Position numbers and translations under genes: made by a program
Assembly: GCA_900546745.1 (NCBI GenBank)
Contig: URDT01000021.1
Coordinates: 1 to 22,078 of the forward strand
DNA from: an uncultured Mycoplasmatota bacterium
GTDB lineage: Bacteria; Bacillota_I; Bacilli_A; RF39; UBA660
Direction of reading: 5' to 3'
Length of the DNA: 22,078 nucleotides
Shown: piece by piece, positions 15,553 through 22,078 of the stretch
Layout of the letters: every line of letters begins with the position of its first letter
How positions within the stretch are numbered: the stretch's first letter is position 1
Notes under the pieces: model-generated
The model's input: only the letters and a program-made list of their open reading frames with translations
Database searches by the model: none
Told to the model about the DNA's origin: nothing

Positions 15553-15687
15553 AAAAAAATCAACTATTTCTAGTTGATTTAATCATTAACATCGCTTGGT
15601 GCGACGATTTTATCTTATGGAGCGGTTGTCGAAGATATCTACAACTTTTCACTTCTTAACGATTTGATACATAAAATATCAATCTCT
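15553..15687 (-). ncRNA. Cassette B structured RNA with terminator
   Basis: Minus-strand RNA from the extended -10 TGG-TAAAAT (hexamer at 15694-15699). In order: hairpin GATTGATA/TATCAAATC near the 5' end, GAAAAG, hairpin GTTGT/ACAAC (15625-15645), CGCTCCA (15618-15624), a 6-bp hairpin CGTCGC-ACCAA-GCGATG (15590-15606), and the terminator AATCAACTA-GAAA-TAGTTGATT with a T-run (15553-15579). The plan is that of cassettes A and C and the terminator tetraloop is the same. I cannot find a matching upstream strand for the ACCAA loop, so a pseudoknot is not supported in this copy. Confidence 0.55.
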
Positions 15688-15693
15688 AATAAT

Positions 15694-15749
15694 ATTTTAC
15701 CACAAAACTTGTTAATTGTGTCAGAAAAATTTAAATTTCATGGTATAAT
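15694..15749. promoter_or_regulatory. Divergent promoters between RNA B and the 15768 gene
   Basis: Minus strand: extended -10 TGG-TAAAAT (hexamer 15694-15699, TGG at 15700-15702), without a clear -35. Plus strand: extended -10 TGG-TATAAT (15741-15749), 18 nt before the ATG at 15768. The arrangement repeats that at 12368-12430. Confidence 0.55.
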
Positions 15750-15767
15750 TATCTAAAGGTGGTAGTT

Positions 15768-16099
15768 ATGAAAGGCATTAAAAGCATAATATATGAAATT
15801 GATGGTCAAAATTTAGTTATTAATATAGGTGATAAAAATCAAATTAAATATAAAGATATTTCAAGTGTAATAAGTGAAGAAAAAACTTTTGAATATTTAA
15901 GAAATCTTTTTTGTATTATTGATAGTTGGGATAAAGAATATATTAATATAAAAATGATTGATGGTAGTAGTTGGAATTTATCTATTATCTATTCTAATGG
16001 TAATAAAAAAAATATAGTGGTAAGTCTAGTTATCCTAATAATTTTGAAGCTTTTGAAAGACTTAATCAAAAGTTGATTGATGAGGTTCAAAATGGATAA
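15768..16099 (+). pseudogene. Unknown ~110-aa protein, frameshifted at poly-A
   Basis: ATG 15768 follows AAAGGTGG. The sequence begins MKGIKSIIYEIDGQNLVINI and has alternating strands (YINIKMIDGSSWNLSIIYSNG). At the eight-A run 16005-16012 the frame turns into a hydrophobic tail (NIVVSLVILIILKLL). One additional A gives instead KYSGKSSYPNNFEAFERLNQ, KLIDEVQNG and TAA 16097-16099, which is charged, Asn-rich coding sequence like its neighbours, and whose stop overlaps the next start (ATGGATAA). That is the likely ancestral frame. It forms a translationally coupled pair with the 609-aa HExxH gene. I do not recognise the family. Confidence 0.65.
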
Positions 16100-17921
16100 T
16101 TTAAGTATTGACTTTAAAAAACTATTGCCATTTGCAGTTGATGCTTTTACTAAAGTATATGGTGATGAATATCGTGATATTATTTTTCAAAGAATTAATA
16201 ATGCTGTAATAATACCATATCATGATATTGAAGGATTGAGTGATTATATATCTTATATTAAAAGATGTAAAAGACGTGAATATGCTATTAATTTTTTAGA
16301 CAAAATTGGTGTTGATGTAAAAAAACACATAAAAGATAATTACACACAACCTTTAGATGATGAAATAGAAAAAATGTTAGAATATTATATGTATTCTTCA
16401 CTTTGGGGATTTAGTAAAGATACTGATTATTGGGTTCCTCTTCAAGCATTTAAACCAAATAATGATACATATCCTAAAACCCTTTTGAAAAATAAAATTA
16501 AAATAATTAACTATCTTCTTGATAATAACCATGAACAAATTACAGAAGAAAATTTTGATTTGTTTGTTGGAACAGAAGAATATAATGAAATATTAAAAAA
16601 AATAAATGAATTAAATTTAGTTTATGAACAATTACTATTAGAATATAGAAAATGGGAAGAACAACTACAACCTTATGAAGAATTTGTAGAATCTGAAAAT
16701 AAGAGAAAGTCAGAAATTTTAAAAAGAAAAAAAATAACAACATTTATGGATGTTTATTCTAGATTACCAATCCCTGTAATAAATGCAATTTCTGGTAAAT
16801 CACTAGAAGAAAAAAGCACCGCTATTTTTGGTGGTTTAGATATTAGTTCAAGTAGTATTATTGAATCATTTAGTTTTAATAATATGGAAAAATTAAAATC
16901 TAAAGATGTTGACCTTTGGGATAAATTTTGTATTGTTTTGAGGCAAAGTGATTATTTAAAAAATATAGGTGTTGAAATACCTAATGAGCAAATGCTAAAA
17001 TGTGATTCGGAGGAAGATGTAAATAATTATTTGTTTTTTTTAAGTCAAGATAATATTAGAAAATACATACCTTCCGACGATTTGATCAGCTATATAACAT
17101 CTTTGAGAGAAAATAACTATGAAGATGCACTTAGAGAATATTATGTGAACAGAGATGATTTTTTAGATGCAAAAAGAGAATTTGATAATAATGAAGGTAA
17201 TCTTAAATATATTTATGAACAAATAAAAAATAAAAGGGTATGCATTGCCGGTCAAGGTGGAACTAGAAATAATAATGAATTTATATCTATAATGTTTTAT
17301 GCAATAAGAACTTGTGGTGGGGGTAGTTTATTTTATAGTTTTATGCATGAATGTGGACATATTATAGACCAAAGTTCAAGTGGTACAGGATTCGAACATT
17401 TTAATGATTTTAATGAAAATTCTGAAAAAAATCCTTATGACAATGCTTTCCGTAAATATGAGAAATTTAACGAAACATTAAATGATATTTTTACAATGGA
17501 AGCAGTTGAATTACTACATAATCAAGGGATATATTTAATTGAACCTTCAGAATTTACTTTATCAGATATAAGTAATCATAATACTGCATTAATTACTAAA
17601 AATTTATTAAAACCATTGTTATTTAAATTTAGGCAACAAGTTATTAGTGCTAAAGTAAAAGCAGATCATAATGAACTTATAAGATACATTGGTAAAGATA
17701 ATTTTGAAGAATTGGTAGATATAGTAAATAAAGTTGATTACCTATCTCGAAATGGAGTTGTACCTAAAATTGATACATCACCAGATGATGAGATGGTTAA
17801 AGAATATTTTGAACAAGTAGAAAGAGCAAAAAAAATATATAATAATATTGATGATTATTATAGTAATAATATAGAAAATTTAATGCCAACACCTAATAGT
17901 GAAATAAGAAAAAGTAGATAA
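16092..17921 (+). CDS. Large HExxH metallopeptidase-like protein, 609 aa
   Basis: ATG 16092 was chosen because GAGG lies six nt upstream and it overlaps the preceding stop by 8 nt; ATG 16077 has no ribosome site. Residues 1-130 are helical with many charged residues, and about 165-220 form a coiled-coil (YEQLLLEYRKWEEQLQPYEE). The C-terminal half holds HECGH at residues 419-423 (SLFYSFMHECGHIID), a Gly-rich segment just before it (RTCGGG) and Glu470 in LNDIFTMEAVELL, a likely third ligand. There is no signal peptide. The length and the long N-terminal region suggest a regulatory or targeting part joined to a zinc peptidase. It is divergent from RNA cassette B. Family and substrate unknown. 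Confidence 0.75.
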   Translation: MDNLSIDFKKLLPFAVDAFTKVYGDEYRDIIFQRINNAVIIPYHDIEGLSDYISYIKRCKRREYAINFLDKIGVDVKKHIKDNYTQPLDDEIEKMLEYYMYSSLWGFSKDTDYWVPLQAFKPNNDTYPKTLLKNKIKIINYLLDNNHEQITEENFDLFVGTEEYNEILKKINELNLVYEQLLLEYRKWEEQLQPYEEFVESENKRKSEILKRKKITTFMDVYSRLPIPVINAISGKSLEEKSTAIFGGLDISSSSIIESFSFNNMEKLKSKDVDLWDKFCIVLRQSDYLKNIGVEIPNEQMLKCDSEEDVNNYLFFLSQDNIRKYIPSDDLISYITSLRENNYEDALREYYVNRDDFLDAKREFDNNEGNLKYIYEQIKNKRVCIAGQGGTRNNNEFISIMFYAIRTCGGGSLFYSFMHECGHIIDQSSSGTGFEHFNDFNENSEKNPYDNAFRKYEKFNETLNDIFTMEAVELLHNQGIYLIEPSEFTLSDISNHNTALITKNLLKPLLFKFRQQVISAKVKADHNELIRYIGKDNFEELVDIVNKVDYLSRNGVVPKIDTSPDDEMVKEYFEQVERAKKIYNNIDDYYSNNIENLMPTPNSEIRKSR

Positions 17922-17960
17922 AAAGATGATTTTAAGCATTATCGCTCAAAATCATCTTTT
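17921..17960. terminator. Bidirectional terminator
   Basis: A perfect 13-bp stem, AAAAGATGATTTT (17921-17933) with AAAATCATCTTTT (17948-17960), separates the 609-aa HExxH gene from the convergent relaxase gene. Confidence 0.85.
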
Positions 17961-19309
17961 CTTTTGTCTTTAGAATAGTTGTTTTTAATATCATCAAACG
18001 TTTCTTGGTCTATGGCATTGTGGGTATATAAATCAATGGTAAATTCCTTATATTTGTCTTTATCCTTAGGTCTTAATAATCTATTTTTAATAAAATTAAT
18101 AATTTTTAAAAATTTGTTTTTCCATTTGGTTAGTTCTGATTTTAAATTATTATTATCACTTGTTAAATTATCTATTTCTTCTTCTTTTTCAGTTAGTTTA
18201 TTAGTTAAAGCATTTACTCTTAGATTTAATGCTTCATTATTTTCAGTAAGAGTATTAATAATATCACGATTTTCTTTTAGTTCTTTATCTACATTGTTAA
18301 GAGTATTAGATAATCTTTTCATATTTTTGTAATCATTATTTGTATCATTAACATTATCAATATAATTTAATAGTTTATCTTTATCATCTTTTGTTAATAC
18401 ATATTTATCTTTACTGCCGAATGAGTTTTTAAGATTTTCAACTATATCTTTAATTTCATTAGAGTTATTATCAAGTTTAATAGACTTTTCATTTGCTTTG
18501 TTTAGATTATCTTGGTGTTTGTCTAATTCTTCTACCATTTCTTGATAGTTATCCATTTCAGAAACAAGAAAATCTTTGTTTCTACCTTTCTTTTTATCTT
18601 TTAAAATACTGTTTTGATTATACTCTTGGTTAAACGATTCAATACAAAGTATTCTCATTTTATCTTGTAATTTACGAAGAGATACTTTAGTAAAGACATC
18701 TGATTTCCCAACTTGTATAGATTGACCATATTTATTTTTATATTTAATTGGTACTCCAACTATGTGCATATGTGGGCTTGTTTCATCATAATGGATAATT
18801 GCACTTGCTATTTTAAAGTTAGGGACTAGTAGTTCTAAATCATTAACTTGCTTTATAAAAACATTAGTCATTTTTCTTTTAAACTCTTTGTCTTTAGTAT
18901 CCCAATACTTTTTATCTCCAAGTTCAATAATAATCTCACAAGCTAAATCATTTTTAGTGTTATTACTAACATTGGTAAAGTAGTCTTTAATTTTTCTGTC
19001 TTCTCGAACTTGTTTGTTATTATATTCATCAACTGATTTTTGAAATTCCTGTTTATATAAATTCTTAACATCATCTACTAGAGAAGTAGTGCCTCTTACA
19101 ATAACAATATCTTCTGCCTTGTTATCATATTTTCTATAATTATGTTTATCAACTCTAGTTAGATGTGATGCATTTTGTATAGCACTATTTGGAAGTGAAG
19201 TAGTTCCACTATTATTTGTTTTTGCTTTTTCTCTAGAAATATTCTTTCTATTTTTATCACTACCCAAGTGTAGTGAATATGCTAGTTCACTTATAAAAAT
19301 CACACTCAT
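17939..19309 (-). CDS. MobV-family (Pre/Mob, TnpZ-like) relaxase
   Basis: A 456-aa protein. The MobV motif HxDExxPHxHx is complete as HYDETSPHMHI (His173, Asp175, Glu176, His180, His182), and HLTRVDKHNYRKYDN at about residues 49-63 is the usual N-terminal motif. The C-terminal half is a long coiled coil (about residues 255-405, NEALNLRVNALTNKLTEKEE). MobV relaxases nick plasmid or transposon DNA at oriT to start mobilization by a helper conjugation system. No good Shine-Dalgarno site precedes ATG 19309, which is the first ATG of the frame. It lies downstream of the TnpX- and TnpV-like genes with a probable oriT between, the order seen in the mobilizable transposon Tn4451 (where the Mob protein is TnpZ). 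Confidence 0.88.
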   Translation of the reverse strand: MSVIFISELAYSLHLGSDKNRKNISREKAKTNNSGTTSLPNSAIQNASHLTRVDKHNYRKYDNKAEDIVIVRGTTSLVDDVKNLYKQEFQKSVDEYNNKQVREDRKIKDYFTNVSNNTKNDLACEIIIELGDKKYWDTKDKEFKRKMTNVFIKQVNDLELLVPNFKIASAIIHYDETSPHMHIVGVPIKYKNKYGQSIQVGKSDVFTKVSLRKLQDKMRILCIESFNQEYNQNSILKDKKKGRNKDFLVSEMDNYQEMVEELDKHQDNLNKANEKSIKLDNNSNEIKDIVENLKNSFGSKDKYVLTKDDKDKLLNYIDNVNDTNNDYKNMKRLSNTLNNVDKELKENRDIINTLTENNEALNLRVNALTNKLTEKEEEIDNLTSDNNNLKSELTKWKNKFLKIINFIKNRLLRPKDKDKYKEFTIDLYTHNAIDQETFDDIKNNYSKDKRKDDFER

Positions 19310-19353
19310 TTTTTTTGCTGTATTTTTGTTATGACAAAATATTTAACCCCCTA

Positions 19354-19410
19354 GGTATTTTGACATACTATCAAAATTACCAGTGGACTAGGGATTTCTC
19401 TAGAACCCTA
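19354..19410 (-). other. Probable oriT (RSA-like) site for the MobV relaxase
   Basis: The 170-bp gap upstream of the relaxase gene holds two inverted repeats. The first is GGTATTTTGA-CATACTA-TCAAAATTACC (19354-19381, ten pairs with one bulged T). The second is TAGGG...CCCTA (19389-19410), with CCCCCTAGG just before them (19347-19355). Position and structure fit the Pre/Mob recognition sites that lie directly upstream of mobV genes. The nick site cannot be assigned. Confidence 0.55.
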
Positions 19411-19479
19411 AATTAACTATCTCCACTTTCATTTCTTCGAAACAAAACGTGCCACGTTAATTTATTTGTTTTACAAGAA

Positions 19480-19944
19480 CTAATTATAAATCAGTTCCTG
19501 TAAAACTATTTCTTCAGCACAAGACTTATAGTTATTCATAAGACCTACCCAAGATAATTGGTCTTGTTGTTTTTCTTTTTCAGATAGTCTAGAATCATTT
19601 TTAATATAATCATCCATAAGTCTATCTACCATTTCTTGTGCTTCATTACCGACTGAAAAAAGAAAATTATTTAGTTCATTCGTCATCAGAAGTTGTTGAT
19701 ACAATGCTTTCTTATTCTTTTTTAGATAGTCTAGTTTTAATAATCCATATTTATTTAATGGCTTATCTTTAGTTTTTTTTATAGTTAAGTTTGGTAATTT
19801 GTTATCACCAACTTGTGTATAAGTGATTGGTTTCTTTAGTTCTATGTCTAAATACTTTCTAAATGCTTCAAGTATTGCATCTTGAACATTAGGACCATTT
19901 TCATCAAATACACGAATTACTAATTCTTCATTATTTTTCTTCAT
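19480..19944 (-). CDS. tnpV: TnpV-like transposon-encoded protein
   Basis: A 154-aa protein overlapping the recombinase gene by 14 nt. Residues about 38-154 match TnpV: ITYTQVGDNKLPNLTI, GLLKLDYLKKNKKALYQQLL, LNNFLFSVGNEAQEMVDRLM and QLSWVGLMNNYKSCAEEIV. An N-terminal extension (about residues 1-37, VIRVFDENGPNVQDAILEAF) precedes the core. TnpV accompanies TnpX in Tn4451/Tn4453-type transposons; its role is unclear (it has been suggested to act as an accessory or excision-type factor). Translational coupling to the recombinase suggests they act together. Confidence 0.8.
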   Translation of the reverse strand: MKKNNEELVIRVFDENGPNVQDAILEAFRKYLDIELKKPITYTQVGDNKLPNLTIKKTKDKPLNKYGLLKLDYLKKNKKALYQQLLMTNELNNFLFSVGNEAQEMVDRLMDDYIKNDSRLSEKEKQQDQLSWVGLMNNYKSCAEEIVLQELIYN

Positions 19945-21850
19945 TTTCTAATTCCTCCTCATCACAATAACGCATTGGTTTAGTTTTAATTGTCATTGGT
20001 TCTTTTGAATAAGTAACTGAAGTATAAACATCAGGTATTGCTTTAAATACACCATCTGCATTTTCTAATCTAGCAGTAGTGTTTTCATCAATATATAAAA
20101 CACCTAAGTTATATACTTCCATTTCTACATTAGGATCTATATTTTTATAGTCTTCTAGTGGGAATATTCTAACTATTGTACTATTGCCTTTAAAATCAAA
20201 ATAGAATTTTTTATTATTGTTATAGTATTCTGCTTCATAATAACCAACATTATAGAATTGTCTTAATCTCATTATTACTTCACATACTTTATCATCTGGT
20301 AAGTATTCACTATATCTAATAGTTCCTTTTACATCTCCATATTTAGCATCATATTTGGTATCTATAAAACCTTTATCAAATAGTTCATTAAATGGTTTAG
20401 TAATACTTTCTCTAAAGTTTATCTTGTCAACAATATAATTATCTTTATCTTGTTTTAAAGTAATATTATCAATATAAGTCATAAATAATTTTGCCTTATC
20501 TTCTCGTTCATAATCATCTGGAGTAAGATTAAAATCCTTATATTTGTCTGGGTATATTATATTATTAATGAAGTCTATATCACGTTTTACTAATATATCT
20601 TCAGGAGTAAATTTTAATTCATCACATATTTCAGTTTCATCAAGTTTACTTTCTAATTCAGTAATCTTTTTATTAACAAAATTTTTCTCAGTATCATATT
20701 CTTCTAAACTAAATGTTCCATTAATATAAGCACGTTTAATTCTATCTAATTTTTCTTTTTGAACACTTATTTCTTTAATAATGCTATCTTTAGGATTTTC
20801 TATCTTTTGTTTAATCATAGGCAAGAAGAACTGATTAACAACAGAATCATATTCAACTAAATCTTTCATAAAATGACTGACATAATTATCAATAACATTT
20901 TCCTTAATATTAACTTTACAATCATTACAATAATAGTAGTAGTAAACATTGCTTTTCTTTTTAGTAGCTTTACCACTTAAGATTCTTCCACATTTAGGAC
21001 AAATTAGTTTTTGCAAGTAAAGGTAAGTTAAAGTTCTTTGATAACTTTTAGCATTCTTTTTCTTTTGGACCTGGCATTCATCCCATAACTCACGAGATAT
21101 AATAGGTTCAACTACATTAGCATAATAAGTGGGATGTTCAGTTCTTTTACCATGAACAAAATCACCTTTATAAACTTCATTTTGTAAGATATTAAATATT
21201 GTTGAATCTCTCCAGTTATCTTTACCTAAGACTTTTTCTTTATTAAATAGTGTACTTATCTTTTGATAAGATGTTCCATTGTGACATAGTTCAAATATTC
21301 TTTTAACAACATCTTTTGTAGTATGGTCTATAACTAATTTCTTATTTTCGTGTTTATATCCGAGTGGTGCTTGATGTGGAATATGTCCTTGTTTAATTGC
21401 ACCTGCTAGTCCAACTTTAGTTCTTTCTGATGTTCTTTCAATTTCATTTTGAGATACACTCATCATAATACGAGATATCATTTTACCATTAGCAGAAGTA
21501 GTATTTATATCATCATTAACACATACAATATCAGCATTATATTTTTCTAGTGTTTTCATAATGTTTTCCCAATCAAAGATACTTCTTGATATTCTATCTA
21601 GTTTTAAGGCTACTATTGTGTTAATTTTACCACTTTTGATATCTTCCATTAGTCTAATGAATTCAGGTCTTTCATTGCCTGTTTTAGCACTTATACCAGC
21701 ATCAGTATAATAGTCTTTAATAACAAAACCTTTGAATTTACAATATGCCTCTAATCTTTCTTTTTGTTCTGGTAAACTAAAACCTTCTCGTGCTTGATCT
21801 TCAGTTGATACCCTCATATAAAGACCACAAACTTTTTTTACATCATCCAA
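19931..21850 (-). CDS. tnpX: Large serine recombinase, TnpX-like
   Basis: A 639-aa recombinase. The resolvase domain has the catalytic Ser15 (YMRVSTEDQAREGFSLPEQ) and Arg86/Arg89 in ALKLDRISRS. The recombinase DNA-binding domain spans about residues 155-260 (LGYKHENKKLVID, NWRDSTIFNILQNEVYKGD). The zinc ribbon has Cys284, Cys287, Cys308 and Cys311 (CPKCG ... CNDC), and a coiled-coil (about residues 345-400) follows. The C-terminal 200 residues contain two beta-rich parts (GYYEAEYYNNNKKFYFDF; DNITLKQDKDNYIV). It would cut and rejoin DNA to excise and insert a circular element. Start: ATG 21850 with only a weak GATGAT site. It heads the operon with tnpV. It is somewhat shorter than TnpX of Tn4451 (about 707 aa). 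Confidence 0.88.
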   Translation of the reverse strand: MDDVKKVCGLYMRVSTEDQAREGFSLPEQKERLEAYCKFKGFVIKDYYTDAGISAKTGNERPEFIRLMEDIKSGKINTIVALKLDRISRSIFDWENIMKTLEKYNADIVCVNDDINTTSANGKMISRIMMSVSQNEIERTSERTKVGLAGAIKQGHIPHQAPLGYKHENKKLVIDHTTKDVVKRIFELCHNGTSYQKISTLFNKEKVLGKDNWRDSTIFNILQNEVYKGDFVHGKRTEHPTYYANVVEPIISRELWDECQVQKKKNAKSYQRTLTYLYLQKLICPKCGRILSGKATKKKSNVYYYYYCNDCKVNIKENVIDNYVSHFMKDLVEYDSVVNQFFLPMIKQKIENPKDSIIKEISVQKEKLDRIKRAYINGTFSLEEYDTEKNFVNKKITELESKLDETEICDELKFTPEDILVKRDIDFINNIIYPDKYKDFNLTPDDYEREDKAKLFMTYIDNITLKQDKDNYIVDKINFRESITKPFNELFDKGFIDTKYDAKYGDVKGTIRYSEYLPDDKVCEVIMRLRQFYNVGYYEAEYYNNNKKFYFDFKGNSTIVRIFPLEDYKNIDPNVEMEVYNLGVLYIDENTTARLENADGVFKAIPDVYTSVTYSKEPMTIKTKPMRYCDEEELENEEK

Positions 21851-21870
21851 TTATCATCATCTCATTTACT

Positions 21871-21915
21871 AAAAAAGAGCGAAGCAGTACAACTAGGCTT
21901 ATTTGTACTGCTTCG
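21871..21915 (-). terminator. Terminator upstream of the recombinase gene
   Basis: A 13-bp perfect stem, CGAAGCAGTACAA (21880-21892) with TTGTACTGCTTCG (21903-21915), is followed on the minus strand by CTCTTTTTT. It ends the gene that enters at 21978 and lies about 20 nt upstream of the recombinase start. The boundary of the mobile element, including its attachment site, may also lie here, but I cannot see a duplicate end. Confidence 0.8.
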
Positions 21916-21977
21916 ACCATAAATAAATCAGATATAAGTTTTTCTAATTTAATTATAAACTATTTTCGACAAATTTA

Positions 21978-22078
21978 CTAGTTGGTACGCTTTAAATAAT
22001 TTTCTAATTCATTGATTTTAATTTTATTACCAAAGTTTTTGATATAAACATCATTAGAATAATTAAAAACAAGAAACA
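21978..22078 (-). CDS. C-terminal fragment of an unidentified gene
   Basis: The frame comes in from the right edge and reads FLVFNYSNDVYIKNFGNKIK followed by INELENYLKRTN to TAG 21978-21980. It is charged and Asn/Lys rich like its neighbours, and a strong terminator follows, which supports a real gene end. Only 33 codons are visible, so no family can be given. Confidence 0.5.
   Translation of the reverse strand, partial: FLVFNYSNDVYIKNFGNKIKINELENYLKRTN

Noticed and set aside
17979..18332. Plus-strand open frame within the relaxase coiled-coil region
   Set aside because: Leu/Ser-rich antisense of a Lys/Asn/Glu-rich coiled coil, without a ribosome site or family resemblance.

Overview
The window is about 27% G+C with strong Shine-Dalgarno sites, intrinsic terminators and sigma-A promoters that often carry an extended -10 (TGN-TATAAT). 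This fits an uncultured low-GC Bacillota (gut-type Bacilli or Clostridia); I cannot place it more precisely. TGA is an ordinary stop here (it ends the cupin gene and the gene at 11155-11504), so the in-frame stops described below are lesions, not recoding.

Layout. (1) 1-6400: surface proteins without signal peptides (collagen-like, DUF11-like, and a 623-aa protein with a WxL-like C-terminus), a membrane-anchored extracellular protein, and a MerR-controlled redox operon (MerR, carboxymuconolactone decarboxylase, cupin, DUF362, flavodoxin). Only the cupin gene of that operon is intact. (2) 6400-11700: a Fic AMPylase with its own winged HTH, a Ca2+-type P-ATPase flanked by decayed small genes, and three 23-bp repeats like an insertion-sequence end. 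(3) 11700-17930: an accessory island with three HExxH metallopeptidase-like proteins, a relaxase remnant and unknown small genes. (4) 17930-21850: a mobilizable transposon module of Tn4451 type (TnpX-like large serine recombinase, TnpV, MobV/TnpZ-like relaxase and a probable oriT). (5) 21978-22078: the C-terminal end of another gene.

The most unusual content is a cassette found three times on the minus strand: extended -10 promoter, a ~130-nt structured RNA with a conserved GCTCCA core and a hairpin (loop-pairing pseudoknot possible in two copies), a terminator with a GAAA tetraloop, then a small ORF of one family. One ORF is intact (157 aa, 11738-12211) and two are broken (15248-15520, 6459-6521). 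Each cassette is divergent from a protein-coding unit: Fic, a 334-aa HExxH protein, and a two-gene unit ending in a 609-aa HExxH protein. The order RNA-terminator-ORF is that of type III toxin-antitoxin loci, but I recognise neither the protein nor the RNA as a known family.

Gene decay is widespread: three genes are each one A short in a 7-8 nt poly-A run, and four carry single in-frame stops. This is either real decay or, for the poly-A cases, phase variation or sequencing error.
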